Below, in pieces: positions 25,741 through 37,019 of a stretch of 64,000 bases of DNA; positions within the stretch are counted from its first letter, which is position 1, and every line of letters begins with the position of its first letter. The stretch comes from Odontocerum albicorne (Eukaryota > Arthropoda > Insecta > Trichoptera > Odontoceridae), in NCBI GenBank assembly GCA_949825065.1, contig OX463852.1, positions 19,556,189 to 19,620,188 of the forward strand. Direction: 5' to 3'. The position numbers were made by a program, and so were the translations under genes. Below the pieces are notes generated by a model. The model was not told the DNA's origin and searched no databases. It saw only the letters and a program-made list of their open reading frames with translations.

Positions 25741-25955
25741 GGGTTGGACCAAGGAAATCGGTGAGATAAGAAAGATTGACCATGAAAATTGGCGTGGTAA
25801 AAGGGATATAGGCGAGATAGTAAAGTTGGACCATGGAAAATGGCGAGGTAAGAGAGTTGGGTCATGGAAATCGGCGAGGTAAGGGGGTTGGACCATGGAA
25901 ATCGGCGAGATAAGATGGTTGGACCATGTAAATCGGTAAGATAAGAGGGTTGGAA
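25741..25955. repeat. 31-bp tandem array
   Basis: About seven diverged units of GTTGGACCATGGAAATCGGC + GAGATAAGAG, with clear 31-bp spacing at 25826, 25857, 25888, 25919 and 25950. The minus-strand frames here (PWSNPL, ISPIS repeats) are products of the array. Confidence 0.85.
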
Positions 25956-26925
25956 GTATGCTTGGACCATATGAATGAGATTTTGATTTATGTAACAGTT
26001 GAGAATGTATCACTCTGTTTTCTCTGCCTTTTTTGTAATGAAATAAATAACTCTATTACACATTTAACTTAGTGGAAAAAAGAATTTTTTTTATTGCAAA
26101 AGTAAAAAAAATTCCGATTACAAAAAAGGAAAAAAAAACATTATAGCTTGGCATAAATCATAATCGAAATTCAGAAAAAGAGGCTCAAATTGTAAAATAA
26201 CCTTACTTTTTAATGAAAATTAACTGAAATGAGCCTATTAAAAAACCGGGGATAGAAACTTTTGACAAAAATTACAAAACAGTGCTATACAAGTTATTTA
26301 ATTGTCGTTGTTCTTATTGTAAAACGTATCGTCTCTGAAATATGCTACAGTCAGCCCAAAGTAAGTTCCGTAAGTTCTAGGCCATGTGGAAATTCTGCCG
26401 TAACCTTAAATTCATAACAAAATACAAACAGATATTAGACGCCACCCCCGTTAAGAAACATTAAGGCTTTAAAACAGTTGGAGGTTGATCTAAATTTCGA
26501 TGCTCAATTATTTGAAGCGTTGAAATTCGCTTCTTTTTTTAGTTTGGAAATTATGAATATTAACGAAAATTGGAACTCTAATATTCATCGACTTCTAACG
26601 CTAGTAAAAAAAGTATTCGTTCCCTAAATATATCCAAATTGACGATGAGGACAAATTGAAGACCGTGACTGGGAAACAATATTATCTTCGGCCCCAATAA
26701 TCTAACCCTTGAACTAGAATAATAATAATACAAATAAAAGGATAATTTATATAGTGCAGTTTAGAATACCCAAACTCACCTCAAGAGTGAAAATATCCGA
26801 AAAATAAATAAAGAACCAATGAAGTAGGCACGAAACTCACAGTTCGTCATTGCATGTGAAGAGGCAACCAGCATATGTCTACCGCGCATGAATAAGTTTA
26901 ACAGACGAACTCTTTTACCGTAATG
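25956..26925. other. No gene seen
   Basis: AT-rich, with poly-A/T runs around 26080-26140. Nothing recognised. Confidence 0.6.
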
Positions 26926-27012
26926 AGAATCTTTTTTTGGGTCCTATCGGGAATGAATCCAAAACTTCTGTTGGAAATCAAACATCTTACCGTCTAGGCC
27001 ATGGAGGTTGCC
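26926..27012 (-). mobile_element. SINE family A, head only
   Basis: Reverse-complemented: CCTCCATGGCCTAGACGGTA, AGATGTTTGATTTCC, then a diverged second half and CCCAAAAAAAGATTC. The adjacent stretches 25956-26925 and 27013-27237 hold nothing else recognisable. Confidence 0.5.
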
Positions 27013-27183
27013 AATATAATGAACATTGAAAGTATTCCATGCAACATAATACATGTATTTAGAACGATGTGAACTGTGCAATACAATTTATTACTGCGCC
27101 TGATAGTATGCAATTTTATTGTCACTGGGAAGCGGTTGACAATATTAAAAGGTGACAGAGTTGAGTGTTAAAAAGTGATACCG

Positions 27184-27630
27184 TTATGGTGATTTGACTA
27201 TGATTTCATTAGTAGAACATATTTGAAAAAATATAAGGTCAATCCATAAATTCGTGCGTATTTTGGAAAACATTTGAAAGAATGTAAATAAAACACATTT
27301 TACTATATTAATCAATGATGTATTTCTTGGATTATTAACAACTTGTTGCCATCTTACAGGTATTTCTTGCATTATTAACAACGTCTTGGAATCTAACAGG
27401 TAATTTTTAATTCCAGTCGCATCATTGTCAAAATTAATAGAACGCCCTGGCCGGGGCTCATCATTAACACTGTTTTGTCCATCTTTAAATATTTGAAACC
27501 ATTTTTGGGCCGTCCTCGCACTGATACCATTCTCAATATGAAAAATGTTATTTTTTTGCAACGGATCTTGCACTATCATTTTTTTTAAATAAAAAGTAAA
27601 GAATGTGCCGTTGGTACTAGCGATATTCAT
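27184..27630 (-). pseudogene. Mariner-type helix-turn-helix ORF with deletion
   Basis: The minus-strand frame starting at 27630 reads NGISARTAQKWFQIFKDGQN then SVNDEPRPGRSINFDND, the second helix-turn-helix and the PRPGRS linker common to mariner transposases. After residue 75 the usual catalytic core is absent. IPVRWQQVVNN could be what is left of the C-terminal end. The frame finally runs out through the element's own inverted end into flanking DNA. Confidence 0.65.
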
Positions 27631-27798
27631 ATTCTACAAAATCTTACTTACGTACGATGTTAACAAAAATGAAAAAACCGACGACTTGAGTGTACATTTC
27701 AAAACAGGATACGACTTGTTTGGAAGTATATTAATCTGCGAAATAAGTCATATTTAATCATACATATAACATCAATACGCATGAACTTATGGACTGAC
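27238..27798 (-). mobile_element. Internally deleted mariner-like element with 25-bp inverted ends
   Basis: The left end (27238-27262) and right end (27774-27798) are inverted repeats matching at 22 of 25 positions, with outer tips GTCAATCCATAA and, reverse-complemented, GTCAGTCCATAA. TA-rich flanks (TATAAG, TATAAA) fit a TA target. A minus-strand frame inside begins with a helix-turn-helix and then jumps to a possible C-terminal remnant, so the catalytic part is deleted. A duplicated 44-bp block near 27315-27405 (TATTTCTTG.ATTATTAACAA twice) may reflect the deletion event. Confidence 0.75.
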
Positions 27799-28297
27799 TA
27801 TAAATTTAAAGATGATTCAAGTTAATCAAACTTAGCAAATAAGCAATGTGCAACTTTTGATAATGGAGTATGCGCCTATCGGTACCAAAGCGATCATAAT
27901 TATTTTATTTTTGCATTTTAAACCGATTTTATGTTGACAATAAGTTCAAACTTTCAAAATAATATTTAATCTGTAACAATATTTTGCTATGCACAGTTTC
28001 ATATGTAGCTATTTTTGTTGTTGTTTAAAAGCGTTATAAGAATCAATGATAGTAATCGTATGTTATAAGTTGCAGATGAAAAATCAGATATAATATTGAT
28101 TAAGAGATAATCCAGTTCAGAAAGTAATCTCACCTTAAATCGACCTCGAGGAATCAGCTTGCTCAGTTTGAATTCTAGCCATTTGAATTCTAGGTCATGA
28201 CTGACGACACGTAGGAAATATCTACAAAATAAAATATGCGTACGTAGAGTTAGGTTAACATTTCTGTAAGTTTGTATTTGAAATTCTGGATATAATG

Positions 28298-29218
28298 TTA
28301 GGTTGTTCTGAAAATAATGGTAGATTTTCACATTATATCTGAATATTGGTTTTTGTTTGACAGTTAAGAATTTGCTTTATTTATTTCTTGAGTCAGACAT
28401 TTGATTTTACTTTAATATAATAAATTATTAATTTGTACAATAGTTTTTGTTTATGTAACGCGAATTGTGAAGGGGAAAATTTAGATAAATGAGTTCCACA
28501 TGAATTTAACGATAGCCAAAAAAAATTTCGTTTCGAAATGTCTTCTTCGTTACTGTTGCGTAATCGTAATAATTCAGTTTTCAATCGTATTGTGACATGC
28601 GACGAGAAATGGATTATTTATGATAACCGTTAACGATCTGCGCAATAGCTCAATTACGATGAAGCACCGAAGCATTTTGGAAAATCAAAATTGCATCAAA
28701 ATATATCAGTTGTTGCTGTATTGCAGTTATCTGCGATGGCTATTATTATATAAATTACAATTTTCTCGACCAGTGTTAATCTATCACTTCTCAGTCGTAT
28801 AGGGCAGAACTGGAAACTATGCGGCAAGCAACCAGCACTATTACCCAAAGAGCATCATGCTTTACGATAATGAATGACCTCACATTACGCAATTGACGGC
28901 TCGAAAACGAGTTCGGCTCGAAAAATTACTTCGTCCGCCTTACTCGATCTATCGCCAATCGGTTTTCACCTTTTCAAGCAACTCGATAACTATTCACGGC
29001 AGAAACAATTCAATAACAGAGAATCAGTAGAAAATTCAACAAATCTTGGATTCTAATCTCGAGTTTTATTCTATATGCACAAATAAGCTTGTGGTTTGTT
29101 GTCAAAATGCGTAGAATCAAACGGTTGTTACTTTTTATTTATTACGTTTATTTACTCTAAAGTTATGTTTGAGTGAATTTGAAGGTTAAAGTCAGCCATT
29201 AGTTTTGGAACAACCTAA
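28298..29218 (+). mobile_element. Decayed mariner element with inverted ends
   Basis: The left end TTAGGTTGTTCTGAAAATAA and the right end (reverse complement TTAGGTTGTTCCAAAACTAA) are inverted repeats of mariner type, followed by TA on the right. Between them the + strand reads, with many stops and frameshifts, RNRNNSVFNRIVTCDEKWII (catalytic Asp region), the YDEAPKHF segment, a DN.(R)PH-like segment around 28870 and a C-terminal SIYRQSVFTFSS-like segment. The first part of the gene is missing. It belongs to a different mariner lineage from the one at 11.5 kb. Confidence 0.75.
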
Positions 29219-29669
29219 TACACACATTACACGGCGACCAAGCAGACTATTTATCTATGTAACTATACAGCTTTGCTCTCACCCAGTAACATGTGAACAT
29301 ACAATCAAGTAACGATTCAGGCTTAATGTTAACGATAGTGGCCCATGATTTATGGACGCGGGCTTTATACTTACTGTACACGACAAGCTCTGACACAAAG
29401 AAAACCAATCGTGAGTCGACTGTAACATCACTCCTATATGCCGAGTAGCATTAATGGGAAAATGAGCTTTCAAAGACTTTCAAAATTAATTTGTGCATTC
29501 ACTTGACGAGAGTTTCTTAATGTGAAAAATTAAGTTACTGAATTATATATCTGACATCTAATTTATATAGCACGCCGCTTCAGTCGACAGATGAGATGAA
29601 AATATATAATATATTGGCAATTTATCAAATATTTCGGTTTTAAATTTGTGGAACTTTTTTATAAGATTA

Positions 29670-29886
29670 TTGAACGTGGCCTAGCTGGTAAGACGCCTGT
29701 ATCCCAGACTGGAGGTTGCGGGTTCAAATCCGGCTGGAACCCAGATTTTTTTTAAAAGGATTCCAATCTCTTTTTTTTCACTCATGGCCTCTTTAACATC
29801 TTTCTGGTTAGTTGGAAGAGATTGCCACGTATCAATAAGCCCGCCAGGTTGTACACGATACAGCAAAAGTGTAATACAAATCAAAA
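29670..29886 (+). mobile_element. SINE family A, full length
   Basis: CGTGGCCTAGCTGGTAAGAC, GGTTGCGGGTTCAAATCCGG, the CTTTTTTTTCACTCATGG body, and the hairpin region GATTGCCACGTATCAATAAG (right arm mutated). It directly precedes the unclassified open repeat at 29900. Confidence 0.8.
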
Positions 29887-29899
29887 ATTAGCATTCAAT

Positions 29900-30175
29900 A
29901 GTATGTCAACTAGAGCCGATAAAAGACGCCTGGTTTCGATATATTCTGAAATGTCAAAATATGAATGTCGGGCAATTGTCAAGATTTTTTCAAAAGAAGG
30001 AAAATGCCCGGCAATAGTGAAACGACGTTTAGATTCTGATATTTTTAAAAGCTCCAAGGAGGCGTTGGTCCAAAAAAAGTTGAGAAAATCTGCTTTAAGG
30101 TCTATTGACAAGGGTCAAGCAATACATGTGAGAAACCCCAAAATTAAATTTGCTTCTGTAAAGATTTTTTTATGA
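29900..30175 (+). repeat. Unclassified dispersed repeat with open frame, copy 2
   Basis: From 29900 to 30175 the + strand is open and reads MSTRADKRRLVSIYSEMSKY, ECRAIVKIFSKEGKCPAIVK, RRLDSDIFKSSKEALVQKKL. It is lysine/arginine-rich and helical-looking. Part of it is shared with 7443-7600 at nucleotide level, so it belongs to a dispersed repeat. I do not recognise the protein. It starts directly after the tail of a SINE. Confidence 0.45.
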
Positions 30176-30655
30176 TTGCGGGATGACAGTTTCAATAAAA
30201 TATAATATAGTTATATTTCCTTCCATATAAAAATATAATATGAACGTTACTGTGCAAAAATGACCTAATGCATATAATACCTGTTCTGAGATAATAATAC
30301 AAACTTCACGTTGTTTTGTTGAGCTTATATTGAACTATTCGTATTTTTAATTAAATATGGAATTTAACCATAAACTATCGATGCAACTGGCAAGATATTT
30401 TATTTTGACTTTATTCTTTCTTGTTTTTTTTTATGTCGTTCCAAAGTCACGTGTGTTCCTCATTTTCTAAATAAACATTTCTCAATTATTTTTACACCAC
30501 ACAAAATAATGAAAATCAGACATTAAACATATATGTTATGCATAAGTGGAATCAATTAAAATATAAGTAAAACTCAAATAAATGAACATAAAAACTAATT
30601 TAACTATAACAAAAATTACAGTCAAGTAGGTTCGTTTTAATGTATCAATTTCTTC

Positions 30656-30796
30656 GACCAACTAGAACAACGTCAAAGAGTCCTTAAATGAAAAACAGAT
30701 TGGATTTTTTAAAATAGGGTACTTACGGAAATAGAACCGACCCCTATTGGATTAGCAGACCATAAATAATACCTTACCAACTACCAAACTAGAGAA
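30656..30796 (-). mobile_element. SINE family A, diverged
   Basis: CGACCAACTAGAACAACGTC, AAGAGTCCTTAAATGAAAAA, CAGATTGGATTTTTTAAAAT and CCTTACCAACTACCAAACT follow the family order on the minus strand. Box B is badly mutated. Confidence 0.5.
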
Positions 30797-31332
30797 TTTA
30801 TAAAATAAGGTTGGAACAAAGTTTACGTATTCGTTTGAAAATTAGACCAAGTCTACATAATACACTGTAACGTGTTTTTACATTACCCTGAAAATGAAAA
30901 TTTTGATACCTTCGAAAGGTCGAATATATTTCAAACCACATCAACATGGGAGCAATTTCGATAATTCGTATTTAATGATGGGTGAATTACTTTATTTGTG
31001 GTAAATTACAATACTTTATATCAAAGGTTTCAGATTTAACTTTGTGGTGCTTTTTTAGTAAATTACTGTTTTATTCCATTAATTAAATTAATTCCTGTTA
31101 CACGTGTTTTTACCTCTTACATTGAGTATTTTCACTTCCTCTTTATAAAATGGGCGTCGCGAGATAGGAGGTAGAAATCGAGATCGAAGGTAATGAAAGG
31201 GCCTTGGAATAGAAAACGAAACACATATACATATTTACAGAAATTACAAAGTAATATATTATGAAATATTGTATTTTGTTTGACTTAATACCGTTGGTAC
31301 ATTTTTGATTTTACGTTAGTTTATTTTTAAAA

Positions 31333-31425
31333 CAGGTTTTGGTCTAGTTTTCACTTAAGACTTGTTTAACACTTTTCTGATTTGTTGAAAGAGATTGACA
31401 CTATCCAACGCATTTATTCAAGTTT
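31333..31425 (+). mobile_element. SINE family A, body and tail
   Basis: GGTCTAGTTTTCACTTAAGA, TTGTTTAACACTTTTCTGAT and TTGAAAGAGATTGACACTAT correspond to the body and hairpin of the family. The head is missing. Confidence 0.45.
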
Positions 31426-32261
31426 GCGGCTTTCCCCAACTATGGGTCGAACTATCCGACTACCGATACAGTTATCTTAAGTCAATAAAAAGTAACCACA
31501 GACAATTAATTGAAATTAACAATATCTTAAGATAATGGCTTCCAGTTCAGTATCTTGATACCCGACATAATGCTTAAGGCTTAACGTGTCTGTATGCGGA
31601 GCGTTAGGCTCCTCGAGGAAATATCTGAAGCCTGTAATAATCTATTGATGGAAAATCGATGCTGAAACTCCCGTTTCAGCGTTTTCAGATGAGAAGTTAC
31701 AGCGCTTTCGGTTTACAGACGTTTGCGCTATTTGTATTATGTAAATATGCTCCTCTTGCTTGGAGAATTATTTAAAAGCGGAATTGTTTATTAATGAAGT
31801 GCTGAGTGGTGGCTGTTTAAAGGATCTTGCCATAAATAATCCAATTTTTTATCAATTCAAGGGCTTGGGAGCATAAAAACTCATGTTTATTTAATAGAGT
31901 AAAATGACAATAAAAATAACGACCCCCGAAGCTTAGTTGGTGATACTATTGTTTTCCTCTCGGAATATCGAGCTCAATTCATAACAATATTAATAATAAA
32001 ATCCAAGTCTAGTTTTCGAGTTAGTCTGGTAGCAACATTTGTTTGCATTAGACGTGCGCGAGTATTGTTTCTAATACTTATTTGAAACACGTACGATGGC
32101 GAAATGTGAGTTACGTGCGTATGCCAGTCATTCTGTACCTGAAAACTCGATTATTGGAGCAGAAGCCAATTTTGTTCTCAGTCACTTTAACATGTCTGTT
32201 TCACAAATTTGAATTTGTTGAATGGTTAAAGAGTACTATTCGAACGAATGAACAAATTCGG

Positions 32262-32400
32262 CGGACGTAGTCAAACGGTTAACATTCATGCTAAGCAAGC
32301 GAGCGGCTCAGGTTGGATTGCTGACGCATTCACTTCTGGACTGGTTTTACTTGCATTTGAAATCTGAATTTATGCTTTTCTGTAATTTAACATATGTGCT
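32262..32400 (+). mobile_element. SINE family B, head
   Basis: GGACGTAGTCAAACGGTTAA, CATTCATGCTAAGCAAGCGA, CAGGTTGGATTGCTGACGCA and TTCACTTCTGGACTGG follow the head and linker of family B in forward orientation. The body is lost after about 32400. Confidence 0.55.
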
Positions 32401-32637
32401 AGATAACCAGATGGTGGCATTGGTGTCCATTAACCTCCCTTATTTTCTGTTGAGTTAATTGAGAAGTATTTTTGAGGTGATCGTTATAATCGGAAAACAG
32501 CACTTGACCAAATTATCTAAAAAATAGAGATTTTACACAAATAAAAATAAAATAGAGGAAATAAAATTTGCACTTACAGTGAGATATTCCATCATGGCGT
32601 TTCCCTGTCGAAGTATGTAGAGACTCCTATACATTGA

Positions 32638-32820
32638 TTAACCTCTTGATATAGTTCTTACGATTTCTAATTCTTTAACATTTCCTCCTTTCAAATTATC
32701 AATAATTTGATCAGACCACACTTTTCTTGGTCTTTCATTACCACATATTATGATTATTTGCCCTGTAGACCCTGGAGAATGTACACATTGGTGAGTCTTC
32801 CAGACCATGAGAGGCCTCAA
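32638..32820 (-). pseudogene. Possible LINE ORF2 terminal fragment
   Basis: The minus strand reads IIIICGNERPRKVWSDQIID then NLKGGNVKELEIVRTI, similar in layout to the GRPRK.W.D.I end of LINE ORF2. The similarity is short. The right flank has duplicated GAGGCCTCAATA blocks (about 32811-32855). Confidence 0.35.
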
Positions 32821-33344
32821 TACGTATTATTAAGAGGCCTCAATAGAGGCTCCAATACGTCTCGAAAGCAATTATCTTACCACATATTGAAAATAATCAT
32901 TGCGACCATGTATAGTCCTTTATTTATTACTATCTGGTTAGTTGACGGTAAGCCATCGAGATAATTACACAATGAGATGATAAATAAATAAATATATGCA
33001 TGCAAGCATGCCGTTTTTAAGGGAAAAAATATGACTTGGTATCAGAATACCTTCACCTAACGATTTAAAAAAAAGTTGTGTAAAATATTAAAGATAAACG
33101 TGTCTTCTAACTCCATCTATAACTACACCAGAAAACCTTATAAAGTATAGAACCTTTCTATTGGGAATATTACGTTCCTATCTCGACTAGTTCTAATGTT
33201 TCATGCATGTTGATATTGTTGAAATAAGGCAATACTAAATTGGCTTTTCTACTTTGTATCATACCGATCATCAGTCGCTTCCTGAATGACAAAAGTTTAT
33301 GTAATCTTCAACCTAAATTATTCGATAAAATGCTTTTGTTACAT

Positions 33345-34200
33345 TTATTTCAGTCTACCCCCGATTTCTTCTAACTGTATGGTTTTTTCTCTCTATTACC
33401 GCGAAAATGATGTTTTCAAGAAACATTTTTTGTCATATGATATTGTTAAAAATTAGTGAAGAAGCATTGAAATGTTTCAGCTACGTTAAAAGTATTAATT
33501 ATTAGAGTATTAATTATTATTATAGTTAAAAGTATTAGCTACGTTAAAAGTATTATTTATTTCAGCCTGCGCCCGATTCCTTTTACTAGTATAATTTTTT
33601 CTCTCTATTACTGCGGAAATGATCTTGTACAGCATCGGTACAAAAACTGTAAAATAGGTGGATGGCTGCCACTCAATACTCGGAGATTTCGGTTTACTTT
33701 ATGCTTTTTCGATGAAAAGTAGCAGGATGAAAATATTCCTCTTTAGCAGGTAGAAGTTTGTCGTAAATAAAACACAGTAGACGTTCCAGAAACTGAGAAT
33801 GTATTTTGCAAATTTTTCGTTCCTTATGTGCAGCCTATCGCTCATCGTACGCCCCTTTATTCGCCCGTGTATGCCGTCGCGGCTTACCAAGTACTTGCTA
33901 GATACCATGTATACCACGCGCTTTCTGCATGCATGGGCTGTTCGATTATTTATAGTGACTATTGCGAAGGCCACGCATAAGGAACATTTCATTACAACAG
34001 GTACAATGATAAAAAAAATCCCTAAAATATTTACACAGCACTTACAAATAAAATCACATGTTTAAGGTGACGCATACGTCCGATACAGATCTTTTCTAGA
34101 AACATTTGTTGTCACATAATATTCTTAAAGATGAATTAAGAAGTATTGAAATGGTTTGGCCACGTTGAAAGTATGAATTATGAAAAAAAATTACGTATTA
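33345..34200 (+). repeat. Tandem duplication of LINE-derived DNA, split by solo LTR
   Basis: The block TTTATTTCAGTCTACCCCCG through TTTTCTCTCTATTACCGCG (33345-33420) recurs at 33548-33622. The block GAAACATTTTTTGTCATATGA (about 33420) recurs after the LTR at about 34100. After the LTR the text reads like a LINE ORF2 end (EVLKWFGHVESMNYEKK). Short internal repeats AGCTACGTTAAAAGTATT occur at 33479 and 33537. Confidence 0.6.
33626..34087. mobile_element. Solo LTR, copy 2
   Basis: The same LTR family: begins TGTACAGCATCGGTAC, ends CGTCCGATACA, length 462 bp, flanked by perfect GATCT duplications (33621-33625 and 34088-34092). It interrupts the second copy of a roughly 200-bp tandem duplication of LINE-derived DNA (33345-33547 and 33548 onward), and that sequence resumes after the LTR at 34093. 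Confidence 0.85.
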
Positions 34201-34304
34201 TATACATTACGAGTATTAGAAGTTTCTGATCAGCAGGTAATATAGCGAATATTGGACAATACGTAGCAAAAATATGGAATTAACTGATAGCGATTAATGT
34301 GAAC

Positions 34305-35012
34305 TTGAGGCTAATGTCTTGAATAACATGAAAAATACCATCCTGAGATGGTTTGGGCACGTGTAATGAATGAACGAAGAAATAACAATAAAACAAATAT
34401 ACAGTACACTTTGTTTGTGTGAGCTCTTGAGAGTGGTATTTTTTGTTATTTTTTTATGATTATGTGCGGTATATTGTGGGATGAACGTTTTGGTCTGTCT
34501 GGAGTGATGAAGTGTGAGGGGTTTGATTTGCATGATGTACCTATATGTATTTGAGTGTCACTGTTTGTCAGATTGATGAGAATGTGCAACGGGGTTTTAT
34601 ATAATAAAAAATCGGAAAAAAGTAGCGATTTATTTTTTCCATGCTATATGTCCTCAGTGAGATACAGGCAAAAGCCTAGTACACCGGGGACACGACAAAT
34701 GAAAAGCAACAAACACAGATCCATTAAAATTGTGTGTCCAAATTAAATAACCCGTTGTTTTTTCACATATTATGCATATTTTTTGTAATGTGTAAAATAA
34801 ATAAATAAAATAAAAAAAAACTAGGAAATTATGCTTGAATTTAGTGAATAATATTTTGAAAGAAGAAAATGTAAAAAGTAGGACAAATCGTAGAAGTTGT
34901 ATAGTTTTGGAAGAGACGAAATATTTATGTCGAAATACGATACGAGTGGTCTGATGCTATGTCTTCTCTGCCTACCCCAGCCGGAAAACGACGTAATATT
35001 ATGTGCGTATGT
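34305..35012 (+). pseudogene. LINE ORF2 terminal fragment interrupted by another insertion
   Basis: The left part (34305-34400) reads NNMKNTILRWFGHV then MNERRNNNKTNIQ. The right part (about 34830-35012) continues with NRRSCIVLEETKYLC-like reading and the tail TCTCTGCCTACCCCAGCCGG. The 420 bp between (34400-34822) is a separate insertion that ends in an A-rich tail. Confidence 0.55.
34400..34822 (+). mobile_element. Retroposed insert with A-rich tail, copy 2
   Basis: The last 177 bp (34646-34822) match 17367-17545: both carry TCCTCAGTGAGATACAGGC, GACAAATGAAA.GCAACAAAC, ATTAAAATTGT and a tail of AAATAAATAAAATAAA. The match and the tail indicate a retroposon 3' end. The family is not known to me. 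It sits inside a LINE fragment. Confidence 0.5.
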
Positions 35013-35126
35013 ATGTTAATACGTAAAAAAATTAAACCTTATCAAAAAGTTTAACAGGTGCTGAAAAACACTCATTGCAATAAAATTTTCATATATTACA
35101 CTTATAATGTATGTTATTATATATTG

Positions 35127-35300
35127 TACAATCTGTAGGATACATAACCATGTGATAATCTCATTTAACCAACCAAAAATATGTTAAAAATTATTTAAGT
35201 AAAAATGAGACAACTCATTTAAAAAATGGAAAATGGCTATCGGCAGGAATCGACCCGGTATCCTCTAATTGGAGGTCAGGCGTCTTATCATTGAGAATTT
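35127..35300 (-). mobile_element. SINE family A, diverged full length
   Basis: The reversed tail CATAACCATGTGATAATCTC, ACCAACCAAAAATATG, the body, then GGAATCGACCCGGTATCCTC (box B) and GGCGTCTTATCATTGAG (box A). Confidence 0.6.
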
Positions 35301-35654
35301 TTGAACTAATTTGTGTAAATGGATGTACATAATAATACAGCAAATGTCAGATCAAATGTATTTCCTTTACACTTTATTCTTGAAATTTTGGATATACTCG
35401 TACTTAATTTCTCCATTTATATTTTTAAGTCAATCTTCAAATTCGAAAAGTCTTTTATTTCGAGAATAATGATCAAATTGTCTTCCTTTATGTTCCTTAC
35501 GAAGCCAAAAGGGTTATTATATCCTTTGTAAAGCCATAGTTCTTGCTTATCCCGACTACAATGGGTGATTAATAATGTTGAGATTAAAGTAATAATGTGA
35601 ACTTTTCGAGGTATTATTCATCCTGTAGACTTATGGATATTATCATTATAAAAC

Positions 35655-35946
35655 CGAGGAGCTCTGTGTCATACCTTACTGGTCCGACTATGGGTTGACT
35701 CCCGACGAGCTCTGTGTCATACCTTACTGGTCCGACTATGGGTTGACTTCCGACGAGCTCTGTGTCATACCTTACTGGTCCGACTATGGGTTGACTCCCG
35801 ACGAGCTCTGTGTCATACCTTACTGGCCCGACTATGGGTTGACTCCCGACGAGCTCTGTGTCATACCTTACTGGTCCGACTATGGGTTGACTCCCGACGA
35901 GCTCTGTGTTATACCTTACTGGTCCGACTATGGGCTGACTCCCGTT
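35655..35946. repeat. 48-bp tandem array, open as a 16-residue repeat
   Basis: Six copies with GAGCTCTGTGT at 35659, 35707, 35755, 35803, 35851 and 35899. On the + strand each reads TPDELCVIPYWSDYGL. The frame closes about 2 codons after the array. Differences include S/P changes as well as silent ones, so there is no clear protein-level constraint. No start codon or splice context supports a gene. Confidence 0.9.
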
Positions 35947-36009
35947 TTTTAATGTTTTTTAGAAGACAAAATTACTTTCCTATTTTTTTATAAATTTATG
36001 ATAATAATA

Positions 36010-36562
36010 TGTCAATTCATATAGCGACGTTTAGATAGCAAACTTTCTTCAAGGGCTTGATTCGAACCCACTATTACTGACAGATTAAAACTATTACAAA
36101 ATTAATGTATACAAGTTGAGTAAAATGATAGGAAGGTAGTGGCTGCGGTTATTGGACTAGGTACATCTCTGAATCTGCATGTGTTCTGAAAACATAATTG
36201 ATAACAAAACTGTAGAAAGCTTACCAAGTGAAGACCAACTACCAAGAAATCATTCTTCCGATCTTCCAAAACCATTCAACAGATCTTCCGATACATGATA
36301 GGAATACATTCGGCTTTAGGTGTAGTAAATTGTATTGTGGAGTATTCATATATTACCATACATTTTGAAAGACCTCCCAAAAGGGATGTCTTAAGTGCTT
36401 CCTAAAGCTGCACACGCCACTCATATATTTAAGAGATAAACCATTCCATGTCACATGACCAACCATTGCAATTTTTTTCATAATACCTTGCTCTTTTGGA
36501 TCGATTTGGAACAAACAACTTATTAAATGAAGAATATATCGACCTTAAAGTTCTACTTCTCT
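36010..36562 (-). mobile_element. LINE-derived repeat (family E), longest copy
   Basis: Read on the minus strand, this begins with a degraded ORF2 end (YSSFNKLFVPNRSKRARYYE, then EWFIS and a shifted EWRVQL) and continues into a 3' region with the landmarks CACCTAAAGCCGAATG, ATCGGAAGATCT, ACCGCAGCCACTACCTTCCT, GTGGGTTCGAATC and CTAAACGTCGCTATAT. At least eight other stretches in the window share parts of it. It abuts the left end of the MADF-bearing element. Confidence 0.55.
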
Positions 36563-36865
36563 CCAAAGCAACATATCTTAAGCATTGGTTTCCTACGAAA
36601 GTGGTGTCGTTATATAGCGCACATAACAAAATATTGTCTATGCAAACCATATGACGTGGTTTCCTAGAGAGCGTTGATTGTGTCGTTATATAGCGCACGA
36701 AACAAAACGTTGTCTATGCAAACTAATGGTGTTGGTTTCCAAGAGTCCGTTGGTTGTGAGTGTAATGTCAAATAGCAATGCTGCTATTTGCATGATGGCC
36801 GTGATAGCGGAGCAAACAGTCGTGTAACGATTTTCCCGTGTAGCGGACACCGTTTTACAATAAAA

Positions 36866-37011
36866 ATGAGTGCAAACGTAATTTGGACCAGCGAAAATGA
36901 CGAAATATTGATTGATTTTGTAAGAAATAATGAAGCTTTATATAATGTGAATAGCAAAGACTATAGAAAAGCCCAGTTGAAACAAAATATGAGGAATCAG
37001 ATTTGGTTTCC
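36866..37011 (+). pseudogene. MADF-like coding segment, unit 1
   Basis: An ATG at 36866 starts MSANVIWTSENDEILIDFVR, followed by NNEALYNVNSKDYRKAQLKQ, which resembles the N-terminal half of a MADF domain: an acidic start, the hydrophobic LIDFV, an aromatic LYN, a DYRKA linker and then a basic helix. No second half of the domain or transposase follows. The frame then runs into a palindromic spacer rich in CTGGCGGCGCGCCAG-type sequence. Two more copies follow in tandem. Confidence 0.55.
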
Positions 37012-37019
37012 ACTGACAG

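Larger units (their letters stand above)
30176..32261. other. No gene seen apart from two SINE fragments
   Basis: Contains the SINE A remnants at 30656 and 31333. The GC-richer segment 31590-31740 shows no coding pattern. The stretch 29219-29669 is likewise unassigned. Confidence 0.55.

Noticed and set aside
25590..26013. Two minus-strand frames with PWSNPL repeats
   Set aside because: Arise from the 31-bp array and differ only by frame.
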